DNA from: Diprion similis
Taxonomy: Eukaryota; Arthropoda; Insecta; Hymenoptera; Diprionidae
DNA length: 64,000 nucleotides
Reading direction: 5' to 3'
NCBI RefSeq assembly: GCF_021155765.1
Contig: NC_060110.1
Location: forward strand, 10,973,501-11,037,500
Below the pieces are notes generated by a model. The model saw nothing but the letters and a program-made list of their open reading frames with translations, ran no database searches and had not been told where the DNA came from. Position 1 is the stretch's first letter. Each line of letters opens with the position of its first letter. Below, one piece after another: positions 13,884-25,705 of the stretch. The position numbers and the translations under genes were made by a program.

Positions 13884-15186
13884 ATAAAATTCTGTTTGAA
13901 ATTTAAAATTGTGCTCAACAAGATTTGCAATTATTGTGGAGACGATTTTTTTCTGGATTGTTAGACTCCTAAATTGAAATCAGCGCAACTTCTTCAATTT
14001 AAAACGCGCCAGTGAGTATCACCGATTTCCGATGATTACTTAGTCAATTGCAATCGAAATGTTTCTAAATCTGCGTATTTCTAAGTTAACCAAATTAATT
14101 TAAGCCAGTCCCTTTTCAACGTTTCCGTGGAAGAACCGAATCGAAAATTATCGCCAAAATTCGTCACACATATCGACGCTTCTTACGACAAGTAGCACGA
14201 TTCATATTTCTTACAAAACCTATTAGGTTTCTGCTTTTCGTTGCAAAAAGCAGTGTATTCGTCGAACTGCAACGAATAATATTTCTATTTTGCGTCGTTT
14301 TATCATTCTTTGACTGTGTACCGTAAAATGTAAACACAAATGACGTATTAAAGTCATTTCGAATATCGCAAAAATTTGCAGAAAATCTGAAACATGCTGC
14401 TTTTCCTAATTCTAAAGAGGCGTCGATATTATCTCTGCGCCATTGCCGTTTGTCGAGAGCGAAGTTATTATAATGGCATTATTATTTGCGCCGCTTTATC
14501 ATACGCGAGACTTTGAACGCAATATGCATGTGCTGCTATTCACAGCAAGAATAACAGCGACTTTTGCACCCTGAAGTGTTATACTTATTGTTAAACGCGA
14601 GAAACTATTTATGGCATGGCTAACATGAATCAGTTGGATCACGTGCGCCGATAAATTGAAAATCAGAAAATTTCGGTTGTAGATAACACGACGGTTATGC
14701 AGAATCGAGGGAACGATACAGTGAATCTGTCAGTCATATCGGCGATGTGTATCTTATTATTATACGCACGCAAAATTATCCTCTCATTGTCAGATGAGAT
14801 ACACTTTACGTTGTACCTTATGTTTAGGATCTGGATAAACATGTATAATTAAAATTCACAAAATATGTGCATATAATACAGACTTGAAAAACTAAAATAT
14901 CGAGCAAATAGGAACTGCATTTTTCAACTCCAATAATCATTCTTTAAGTAGAAAACCAAATAAGGAATTAAATTGATTTAAATAAAAAATATTTATTTAC
15001 GTATTAATTCGGGTCCTAACTTACGCCACACAGTTTACCATGGAATTCGTCTATATTTCGATAGTAATTTATTTACACACAGGCACAGACATGTGCGTAA
15101 ATATACGCGATAATACACGTACAGTAAAACAGGGAAGGGAAAACCTCTACACGAGTGAGAAAAATTGTTTTAAATTAAGCACTCAC

Positions 15187-15262
15187 CATTTTTCTTCGAG
15201 CTGGTTTTGTTCTTTTTATTTTTCGGATAGATGTTGCCGATTTTACTCTGTCCGCAACCCAT
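15187..15262 (-). CDS. First coding exon with myristoylation-type N-terminus; possibly PDE8-like
   Basis: On the minus strand an ATG at 15262-15260 opens MGCGQSKIGNIYPKNKK and then more Lys-, Thr- and Ser-rich residues, 25 codons in all, ending in a strong phase-1 donor (AATG followed by gtgagt) at 15187/15186. Gly2, Cys3 and Ser6 fit N-myristoylation plus palmitoylation, and the Lys-rich tail would add electrostatic membrane binding, so the protein is expected at the inner face of a membrane. Animal PDE8 phosphodiesterases begin with a comparable MGC motif, so a PDE8-like gene is my tentative guess; other acylated proteins are possible. A TCAG just before the ATG could be an acceptor of a 5' UTR intron. 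No catalytic exons are visible in the window; they should lie to the left. Confidence 0.5.
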
Positions 15263-17172
15263 CCTGACCGACACGGTCTCCTGGAGCTTACAAGTTCTGC
15301 ACTGAACTTTTTCCTCCTTTTCGAGAATTACATTTCTCAAATTATCGACCGATTCACGCTCTTGTACGGAAGATCAATCGACGATAAACCGTCTTGCCAA
15401 AGCGTTCATTGATTTGGTCGCAAAATCACTGGTTCGAAGAAATGTCCGTTATGGAGTAGAGGGGTGGTGGTGGGGAGGAGGTTAATATTTTTCGAATATA
15501 AATACAATGTTCGGGCCGTTTATGATATGCAATTTTTGATTGGTCCACGCGATGATTGATTGCCAAAAATGACTCGTCTACGAGTGACTATAACGGTAGA
15601 ATATTTCTACAGTCTTAGGGAAGATATGTAGATGTACGAGAATTTCCTTCAATTTAGAATATAGTTAGAAATCAGGATTTCTCAATTGAATGACTATCCT
15701 CGTTCCAGCGCCGATTTCTCTTGGCTACCTGAACAGCCGAGGTGGCCAATCCATTTTTGTCATCACAGACACTCGACCGTTAACATTCTCGATGCATCAA
15801 CTATCCGTCATCGATTCGTGCGACAGAAATGGTATACCATCGCCTCTAATTTTCGCCGAGTGTAACATTTGCCAGGCAAGTTACACGCCGCCGTAGTTGT
15901 TTCCCTGATTCTCAAAGGTTGCACAAAAGTCACGGGTAGCGCGTTGTACACTGGACACAAGACAAAGATGACCTCCTTCTCCGCAACAGGGAGGTACAAA
16001 ATTATTCCAACTCGTTAATTATAACCTGTCGACAAAGCAGGGCGAAAACGGTTGAAGCCTCTTTTTTCCACCTGCAGGCTGGCTGCGAAAAGTCTGCACG
16101 GTCACGTTGGTTAAGAGTGAGACGCTACCTCGCCTATCGACTTGACGAACTTATTCGGTTTATCGCCGAATTGATAGATACGGATAAATCGATCAACCCG
16201 TCAACGTTACATCAATGTCCAAAACAACATTCCGCTGGTTACGAATTCACACCGTCGAACTACGCTACTCGTTACTCCGATCTCTTCGACAACTGGCAAT
16301 GAATCACGAGATTTCCTCACCACCGACGGCATGTCTGTTACACTTGCCACAGAAAGCGGAACTCGATGTTTAGTTTGATGTTTCGATACCTATTCCTCGT
16401 TACACTGTCCGCTGCATCCGGGATGTAAGAAGAACACAGATGTTTCGTCGGCGATGCTCGATACCGCGTTTACACCCATGCCGTTGATCAGAGTCTCCTC
16501 TGTACCTCTGGGACTTTCATCCTTCATCAACATGATGTAAGAATATACGAATCATTGCTGAGTTTCGTCGCTCGAGATTGACCGAGTCTGTGCTAATCTC
16601 GTTGATTAGATAGAGCTAGAAATTTGATCTCTGGATTATTCGAGTAAGAGTATATCTGTCGTGAATTTGTTTTGTCTGTGTGAAGGACATAGAAATTTCA
16701 AACCAGACAAATATCGTCGAAAAGAAAACAGCTGAACGTTCTTCGATCTGATATACGGATACTGTTTCTTTAGGCCCACGCGATGAAAAAATCCTCATAT
16801 AATCCATTCCATGTCACCCTCTGTTTGTCATACGGAGTTGGCTCGTTGCGTACGATGAAAAACTAACAATAACGCTACGTGTCACATAATTCTGCACTGC
16901 CTGAGACCATATACTCCGGCAATGCGTGTGCAAGGGTATAGGTTCCGTCTACACTCCTGGAATCGATTGGGATAACGGTGTGAAGTTTAGCTCCTCGGGT
17001 CACGGTGTGTCTCACGGTTTTTCACTCTCCATATTCGTAGACCACACGACCGGCGAATATTCTTCTCGATCCCCGTAATGAGGTAGATATTCCTCGGGTA
17101 TGACGAAGGTTGCGGATCAAAGCATCCGAGTCAACGACACTTTCCTTCGTCCGCGATGCTCGAACCCCATCA

Positions 17173-17213
<41 letters not shown>
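17173..17213. repeat. (ATT)n microsatellite
   Basis: About 13 ATT/TTA repeats; on the minus strand it translates as an isoleucine run. Confidence 0.95.
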
Positions 17214-17316
17214 CTTTTCGACAAAAGACACGTCTCGACGATTCTCATCTATGACTAAATTATTGTCAATATTTCAAGTAAAATTGTAACGTAGAAAAAG
17301 TCTCGAATCAGACAAA

Positions 17317-17346
17317 TGTGTGTGTGTGTGTGTGGGTGTGTGTGTT
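17317..17346. repeat. (TG)n microsatellite
   Basis: TG dinucleotides interrupted by a GGG. Confidence 0.95.
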
Positions 17347-17565
17347 TGCAATTCACTTTTGAAAAGTCATTCCCGAAACCAAAACCGCCTCCCCCTTTCG
17401 CGGTATTCGTGCATTGGTACAGAATATTTTCACATACAGATATGTAAAAGTTGACATTTGCATTTATAAGAATAGTGTTTAGTTGTTGCACCGGGTCACT
17501 ATAAAAAATCGTAGCATGTGAATATTAATAATAACAATACCACTAATAATAGTAATAACAATAAC

Positions 17566-17566
<1 letters not shown>

Positions 17567-17601
<35 letters not shown>
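17567..17601. repeat. (TG)n microsatellite
   Basis: Perfect GT dinucleotide tract, preceded by an AAT/AAC-rich stretch. Confidence 0.95.
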
Positions 17602-17603
<2 letters not shown>

Positions 17604-20600
17604 TACAACTTGTCGTATAAGTATGTGTTATATGGTTGTAAATGGCTGTATAAAATTAATACGTGTGGAACAAACATCGATGCTTGCACTTCGGAATTCC
17701 AACATCGACTGGCTGTGGCGCCGGCCGAAGTAACGCCTGCGCATTTCACTCTCAGGGCTCACCGTACATGCTGTGCCTATATATATAAATACATTTATTG
17801 TTAGTGGCGTTCGCTGGTTTCAGCGCGGGCTGTGGGAAACCAGGAACTCGGCCCTGCGATGCTCCCTCGACCCGTAAACTGGCTTTACTTCGAGTCGCTG
17901 TGCGCGGACCCTATTATCCTCCCCCCCCTGCCCCGCCTCCTTCACCATCCCCCCACCGCCCTTCAAAGGTGTCGAACCTTATGCCTGCCTTGGTCATACG
18001 CGAGACTATCGAGTTACCGGTTAATTGAAAATTTACACTCGATTTAGCCACCAGAAACCGCTGCTCTTTGACGCACGGTTATTTTCATCAAAGATTCGCT
18101 CGGGGTAATTCATTCGATGAACTGAGTGGGTAGAAATAATACACATTTATTCGGGCCACTTATCGGTATCAATTTCATAAATTTTATTTTTAACAATTCA
18201 GTATAAAAGAGTCGAGATTTGAAGTTCTACCGAGTAGGTATGAGAGATAATGAAAATATGTTAATTAATTTTTATATTTCGTGTCAAATTTTAGAGAGAC
18301 ACTGACAGGCTTTTGATAATCAACCGTTTATGTTACGTACAGGAATTTTCTGCGAATATTGTATTGTGGAAAGGAATAAATTATCGCGGATATCCAGATT
18401 TCAGACGATTGTCAAATAACCTACATGCAGTTCAAAACTGCAGTTCGCATTTATTAATCGGCAAATTCGAGTTACGGAGTGAAGATAAAAAGAAAAAAAG
18501 AATAAAAAAAAAAAAATTAATAAATGCAGATAAGCTGATTAATTAGTCGTGTGCGAATCGACGTAAAAATATTCATATAGATAAATGCACTTTTTTTTAT
18601 TTATGCATGTGTCGTAAGAACTGCAAAGGAAAGTGTGAATGCCAGAAAGAAGCAACGTTCATTAAAACTGCGGAATGAACATAAATAAAACGGAATTATT
18701 ATCTCACAAATGCGAGACATATGCACTAGTAATAAGTACGTGTATATATGTATATGTGTATATATATACATGCACATGTAACTAACGGTCAGCAACTTGA
18801 TAAAAGGCGATCTTAAAACGGAAGAAACAATTCACCACAGAGAGTTGGTTGTAGCCAAGACCAGAGAGAAAAGTATTAAGTAAGAATACAAGAAGGAAGC
18901 AGGTCCGCCTGTATAAAGAACGATAAGCCTCCGTGAACGAAAAATATTAATTATCATTATTACGACGGGTGTTTAATGTTATTATTTACTGACACCATTC
19001 GGTAGGTATGCGGTATACACACGTGTGTAATTACGAAAGTACAATGAAAGCTGTAATTCGTATTATAGCGAGGACTGTACGGCACATAAAAAACAAGGAA
19101 ACGCCGATTTAACACAAAGAATTCTTTTTATAGCTGAGTTAGGAATATCCCAAGTTACACCGAAGATTAGCAATTTTTTTCCGTATTTCGCTCTTTGTAA
19201 TTTTTCACATTCCCATTCTACATATTGCTTCGTTATTCACTTTGTAAAGCTTATATTGTTAGTAAAGCTATTCTTCATCTAGATATCCTACAAACTGTTT
19301 ACGCGCGAACATTATGAGCGAAATTGCTAAACAAGAGTTTGCAATTTTCATCACGTGACAGACATAACAGGAAATTATCATCACAACGAGTTCTGTATAT
19401 GTCATGGATTTTCTTCTGTTGCGATTTTTCTCTTTATAATAACGAAGTAAAGCAGTCCTTGTTTTTTTTTCATATTCCTTCTCTTCTTGAAAATATTTTA
19501 CAATACATTATTAAATTTCCTCGCATACCCAGCCTAAGTATATTAATTTTCCCAAGCACCATTCTTTTGCCGATAATTCAAACAATTTAGAAAATACCAC
19601 CAATTTTAATTTTAATTTTTTTTTTTGTGTTTCAGATGATCCAGTGACGAGTTACAGCGTACATCGCAAAACAACTTTTTCGGAGATTTGCTGCCAACAG
19701 CTTATTTATCAATATTTTATAATGAAAATTTAAGAAAATATAATTCAGATAATATATTATTATATGGAATTTCATTAAATAAACCAGCATTACCTGTATC
19801 GTATAAAAAAATTCTTCAAAATATGCTTTTTTCACCGAAGTAACCTCACCCCGCCCTTAATGAGGTGATTTTCAGCGAAAGTTGTCATTACTATTCACCC
19901 AACGGATGGATATTATACGTCTAATACAAACCGACTGACTGTTCGCATTTACTTTTGTCTCCCGTAAATTATGCCGAGTATTATTCACTTTTCAGAACAG
20001 ACGAAATTTACTTCATCGAATTCGTTGATGAGAATGTAGTTATTTCTGACTATATAATACACCCAACGAAGTGACGATTTGCTTCGATTAAATCTGTATA
20101 AAATTTCATTTGCTGTCCGAAAGTTAACCTGCAGTCTTTAAGGAAAAAAGTATTTTTTCCCCTCGTTTAAAATAAAATAAATAAAACCGATTAAAACTAA
20201 ACTGAGTAAGAATTCTGAGAATTGAATAAAATCCTGTCTAATCAACCGATTGCGCCTCTCCGAATGCGTGAAATAATTCAGATTCAACGCTCTCTCCGTT
20301 ATAAAATAAAATAAAATAAAAAAAAATAAAAAAAATAAAAAAAAACTCATCCTAACTATCGGCAGATCGATATCGTAGAATTTTTACCGAAGGGAACATG
20401 TGAACACGGTAGATAAGCTGTGTACGCGCATGTTGGGACGTACATCTATAGACACTTAAAATAGCGGTTCTCAGCCCTGCACGTCTATAAGATAAACTAA
20501 TTTTCGGAAAGATCAAAACTTCGGTGTCGCTCGGAGGCATCGGCGCCAAGTTAATGTCACGAGCCGAGTGAAGAAGGAATTAGATCCCTCGCTAAAGTTT

Positions 20601-20745
20601 AAAGCTAAATTATATTCACCGCTCTATAATAATTGGGGAGAGTATAAACCAACCTTAGGGGGAAAGCAGACAGTATATCAGAATCGGAAAATAAAAAGCT
20701 GCTCCATTGTCAGTTGTGACGAATGGGGGCAAAAAGAGTATAAGA

Positions 20746-20746
20746 A

Positions 20747-20777
<31 letters not shown>

Positions 20778-20782
20778 AAGAA
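20746..20782. repeat. (AAG)n microsatellite
   Basis: About 12 AAG repeats; gives Lys or Ser runs in spurious frames. Confidence 0.95.
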
Positions 20783-21479
20783 TAAAAAAGAAGACAAAGA
20801 AAAAGAAAAAGGAAATGACGCACCCCGAGCACCAGAGAAGGTTGCAAATTACTAATCGATACTCCGACTAGGTATAGGTTGTACATTATAGAATAATTCG
20901 AACCGTAACGCGATGGTGCTAAGCGATCCAATGCTGCCAATTATTCAAGCACCAATAGTGTCTGAGAAATGTCACCGTTGGATTTACAATAGATAATTTT
21001 CACTAGTCTTCACTGTGACAAATACCATGTCTTGAATAGTACCGTCAGATTAATTTTTCACGACTATATTCGGCAGGCAAAATGACCCACGATCAAAGCA
21101 CTTGTTGAACTCATTTCTGCAGAGGCACTTCAATAGCAACGTGTAGATTCGATTTGGATAGGGTATAAACGTTCCTATGCACACACCTGTACGTCCTGGA
21201 TAATGCTATGTCTATGTGTAATGATAATGCTCAGGTCGTTCCGAACCGGCAGTTTGGCCTCGTTATCGCGAGTCGATCGTTTTCCTATATCGGTGGATTT
21301 TCATCGCGAAATCATATATATTTAGCGCCTTGAATTTCAACGTTTGCATATTGCGAAAAAGCACGGTTTTATACCGCATGAAAAGACCAGGGGAAGCCCG
21401 TGTTTGTTTCGTGAGTATTATACCCGTGAAGGCAGCTTATCAGACAAATATGATTATACGTATGCATAGATGGTTTCAG

Positions 21480-22209
21480 TACATGAGGCATTCCACACCA
21501 ACCTTACGTATAACCCTCGTCGTTGGCGCTTTGATTTATTTGTAAGTACGATGTAGAGTGTACAAAAAAAAAAAACTGTTGGCGGATCTCAGATTTTTTT
21601 AGAACGATGGGTTTGATTTTTGGTGCTCCCAAAAACACGAAAACATAATTTTCGAACAAATTTTTGTCATAATTCTTTGCTGAAAGTCGAATATTTTAAA
21701 ACTAACACAGAAATTGACAAGCTTTTGGTTTAGAAGCTAAAGGAAAAAAAGTAATTAAACAGTGAACAAAATCGAATTGAATAAAAAAAATTTAAATATG
21801 AATTTATACTTAATTCGATTTTTCTGACTTTTGCGCTGTAGGTGTAGAAGCTATAGGCGAAACAAGTAATTGGAAAGTGAGAAAAGACATATAAAATATA
21901 GAATTGTATTTTCCAAATTTCCCATCACCAACCAAAGGCTTGCCCAGTTCCATCTTGGTCTTAAAATTTTGGTTCTTCAACAGAGATTTCAAAAGTAAAA
22001 TTTGGAGTTAATCAATTAGGGTTATTCATTCGAAAATTAGGTATTTTCATTTGTTGGGAGCAGTAAAAATCAAACCCGTGGTACAAAAATCGAAAACTCA
22101 ACGATACATGATTTTTTTTGCACACCTACATCGTACTTAAAGTTAAATAAAATAGCCGATGGTGGGGGTCAAGTAACGTAGGTCGGTTAGGGGTGGAATG
22201 TCTCATGTA
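21480..22209. mobile_element. Foldback / MITE-like element with long inverted arms
   Basis: The left arm (about 21480-21760) and the right arm read in reverse complement (22209 down to about 21930) share the same order of short matches: TACATGAGGCATTCCAC / TACATGAGACATTCCAC, AAGTACGATGTAG, GGGTTTGATTTTT, a shared GCTCCCAA, TAATTTTCGAA and the CCTTTGGTT / CTTTTGGTT block. The interior has a diverged direct duplication at about 21731-21770 and 21845-21886, each with a GAAGCTA core and AAGTAATT. There is no transposase. This fits an old non-autonomous DNA transposon or foldback element; I could not define target-site duplications. Confidence 0.65.
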
Positions 22210-23292
22210 CAAGTTCACGAAATCCTTTGCTAGAGACAAAGTAAAAAAAAATACATATACATATATATATATATATACAATGACATACATAGTTAATAAA
22301 GGTGTACAGCAAATATGTGTGTAATTAGGCATTGTTTGCTGGGATCCGCGATTACGAGCTGATGCGATTGCGATTACGACGCGAGCTCGAACCGATATCA
22401 TTTTTCTCCGTATCAGGTTCAACGCATGTTTGTAATGAAAGCTTAAAACGCGTACAATTTGTACCCTAAATTTCAAATACACCGCCGATGAGTCGTATCA
22501 GGTTGTCGTTATACTGCACGGTAGCAAATTCACGACACGCATATAAAGCGATTGTGATCCGAATTCGTTATCAGTTAGAATAACCGAATGGTTTAGAAAT
22601 TTTCAAATTTCCTTTCTATTTCTGTCGTAGAAGAAAAGCACTCGCATATTCATTAGATCGGAACCGTTACATGAATACTTATCGACAATTTACCGTCTTT
22701 CGTTGCATCGTCAACCACGTGCCTTCCATTCCGTATGAGTGAAACATGCATTTTTCTTGCAAGACAATCTTTCTATACAGCTGCGAAACCCCGAGTGTTC
22801 GGATTTATTTGATATCTACGACTTGTACTGACGATGGAAAAAAAAATTCGAGTATTATAATACAATATCAGGTATCAAGTTTCTCCTAATTCAGTCACAC
22901 TGCTTTGACAATAGACTCAAGGTGAATACAGGGTTACTCGTTGATTACGCAATAGTCTCGTAAATCGTTGAATTTATGCAGAAAAATTTTCACGGTCTGT
23001 AAGAAGTAAGAAGGAGGGCGGTATTGCAGCAAAGCTGATCGACGCTCTTATAGTCCTAGTATAGAAACATACTTTGAGCCTGTAATATATGCAACTGGAC
23101 AAACACACGAGTACCGGGGTCTTTATTAACGCTGCCTAGTTTCAAAGGCGCATTTGTCGATCAGGCGTCTGACGTAATGGAAAAGAAATTGCTGGCGCAG
23201 GTGAAAAAATCACCCCACCGAGTACATGATACAGTCGACAAATCGATATTATCACCGGGGTCGAAAAATTTTCTCAATGCATGGAATGTACT

Positions 23293-23878
23293 ACACTAGG
23301 GTGTTTGTGAAAAAAATAAATTGTGATTCTGTACCGTGGCACCCCCTAAAAAGTTTGTTTAAGTTAAGAAAAAGGTTCTGTGAGCATATGAGCGTTTGAT
23401 TTTTCCTTTTTTTTTGTATTATTGTAAATTTGCGGAGAAACACGTTATAGCACTTCGATTATTATTTCTTTCCTGTAAATTCGAAAATCACGATCCATAA
23501 CACAGCAATATATCATCCGAGAATATTATTCTCCTAAATGAAAAGTTCATATTGAATTATAACTATTTCATGAGATTAAATTGATAGTGAAAAATTTATT
23601 GAAGTTTTCAACCATCAACTGGAGACTTGATATTACAAGTGTGGGTCTTCCATGTGACGTAAATTAATATTATGATTGATGTAAGCAATAAAATAAAAAA
23701 TTTATCCACGATACTTCGTAACTTTCAAAAAAATTTATAAAAGTGACAAATCAAATAAGCCCGATCTTCCACATACCGTGGAACGTTCATTTTTTGACAG
23801 AACCTTTCTCTTAACCTGAATAAACTTTTTAGGGGGTGCCATGGTGGAACATCGCAAATTTTGTGCTACTCCTGTTAT
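23293..23878. mobile_element. Second inverted-repeat element (MITE-like)
   Basis: The left arm contains GTGGCACCCCCTAAAAAG, then TTAAG, then AAAGGTTCTGT at 23336-23381. The right arm, read on the minus strand, has ATGGCACCCCCTAAAAAG with the same following motifs at about 23797-23842. Outer ends (CTAGGGTG..TTTGTG on the left, CAGGAGTAGCACAAA on the right) are weakly alike. The interior is AT-rich and has no transposase. On the minus strand the right arm opens a short frame, MAPPKKFIQVKRK, probably incidental. Class not determined. Confidence 0.6.
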
Positions 23879-25647
23879 ACACATACATATCTCTATATGT
23901 ATATATGCAGTGCAGATATATATCATACCACGATTTACGATAAAAAAAAAAAAAAGCCGACATCACAAAGGAGTATAACGTACAATCGCGTTCAATATTT
24001 TTAACGCGCTATTTTCATTATCGAACAAAGATGTTTGTTCGATGTTTACATTCGTATTATTAGTCCTGCGTTTCACTATCAAAGAGTTAAAATATGGAGC
24101 GAGAAATTGCATTCGCAGATGCATAGCAGATGGAATTGCGCGTCGGGAATTTATCGAATTCTCGATGGCTTGATGGGATGCCGCAGTATCGCGTTTACTA
24201 ATCTGCTGCGAGTATACCGCTTGATAAAGGAACTGCGCTTATACTGCGTGTATACTGTGTATAGATACCAACCGTTTACCTAGTAGAAATTAGACCAATA
24301 AATATGATATATACACGGCGTGGGGAAGTCCGTTTCGTCTAGATTTTCTCCACCGATTAAGTATCACCCAGAGACAGATTGCTTCAATGTGTCAATCAAT
24401 AAGTATGTTGTACTTACGCGCAGCGTCTCTTGTTTATCGTTAAAAAATTTTCAGCAATTTACAAAACCACGATTAAGAACGGTAGTTCGAGCTTATCGTG
24501 CCAAAGCAAACAGTATAATAGACGAAACCAGATATGTGAAAATTGTCACACGTCCCATTGAGAAGCTTTGTACGACTTGCCAAGTGGATGAATAAATTGA
24601 AAATGGTAAAGGTCGAGTTGACGTGGCATGCGAAGTATGTAGAAGTGTCGAGTTATTCACGTGCATATTGGTGTACGTTTGTGTGGGAGTACCAATAGTG
24701 CGTAAATCAATCCAATGGTTCGCTGAGTAAATGTTAGCAGTTGAAACTGTTCGATTGCGTCCAAATCACGAGAGATCAGTTTTCGTTCGAAGATTTCCGT
24801 CATCTGTCTTCCGGATCATCGTTTGATTATTTTATTTTCACTTTTTCGTATCTGCATATTGAATCGAGCGAATTACCGAGGACCCCGAACTCCTACGCTA
24901 TATGTATACGTATAGGGCTGCAGGGATTGTATAACATATATAATGTTTAAGTTTAGCGACGGCATAAAAACCTGTATTTTTAACCCCTCCATAAACAAAC
25001 GCTTGGAATATCACAGAGATCTCTTTTAAAGTCGCGACGTTGATTCTCCGTGAGTGGAGATCAGTTGAGGAATTAGACTATAATAAAATTTTACAATATG
25101 GTTGTATACACGTTTCGTTGTCAGTAAGATAATCGCATATGTCCAGCTATACGAATTATTCGATTGTTGACCGTCAAAGAGGGCATATTTGGCATTGGTT
25201 TAATTCACGAACCGAAGAACAATGCCACGTCGAATCACCTAATCCAGAGAAATGGCACGTGTCCTACTGAAAGATTTGCGCTAACGTCAATATAAGCCGC
25301 GTCAATAGCGGTCGAGGAAAACAGGAGAAACCCGCGCTGGGTTATTAATACATGCACGCTCGTTTGCGTAACACATCCAATTATACAGTTAATACGAGTC
25401 CGATCAGTAAACAGAATATATGCGCGTATTATTATTTGAAAGACATTCTATGTAAAAAGAAAAACTTCAGCTTATCGGGATTCACGCGATGCTCGCAACT
25501 ATTGCGCTTCGGAAATTATAGCATTAGGTCATCTCAAACGTCAACAGTATGCATGTGATAATCATACAAATATTTGAAATGTAGGCAAAAGAAGGAAAAA
25601 AAAGTTAAAAAGAGAGAAGAGGAAGTTGAGAACGATTATTTACTCAC

Positions 25648-25705
25648 CAAGAGCTGCTTTGGACTGACTGGAAGTGTCATTTCAGCACCAACGTTATGTA
25701 ATATC
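25648..25705 (-). other. Candidate 58-bp exon on the minus strand
   Basis: On the minus strand a TTGCAG acceptor at 25708-25706 and a strong gtgagt donor at 25647-25642 bracket 58 bases. One frame stays open and includes MTLPVSPKQLL before the donor, in phase 0. It could be an upstream untranslated or alternative exon of the gene starting at 15262 or 7254, but the donor phase differs from theirs and the polypyrimidine tract is poor. A 58-base open frame is weak evidence alone. Confidence 0.25.

Larger units (their letters stand above)
7255..15186. other. Non-coding block between the two candidate first exons
   Basis: No supported gene. Open frames of up to about 128 codons exist, for example 8474-8848 minus and 9140-9526 plus, but they overlap each other or run through AT microsatellites and resemble no family I know. 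Holds the second copy of the dispersed repeat (8316-8390), a poly-T tract (8095-8114), a TA tract (9279-9306) and GA tracts (10856-10886 and 13861-13883). Probably intron and regulatory DNA of the minus-strand gene. Confidence 0.45.
15263..25647. other. Large non-coding block with mobile-element remnants
   Basis: No confident gene. Bases 15700-17200 are less AT-rich than the surroundings and carry several short coding-like minus-strand frames (see findings). The rest is AT-rich and contains ATT, GT and AAG microsatellites and two elements with long inverted arms at 21480-22209 and 23293-23878. If the gene at 15187 has upstream untranslated exons, this is its 5' intron and promoter region. Confidence 0.45.

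Noticed and set aside
20568..20940. Lys-rich plus frame and Ser-rich minus frame
   Set aside because: Both come from the AAG microsatellite and flanking low-complexity sequence.
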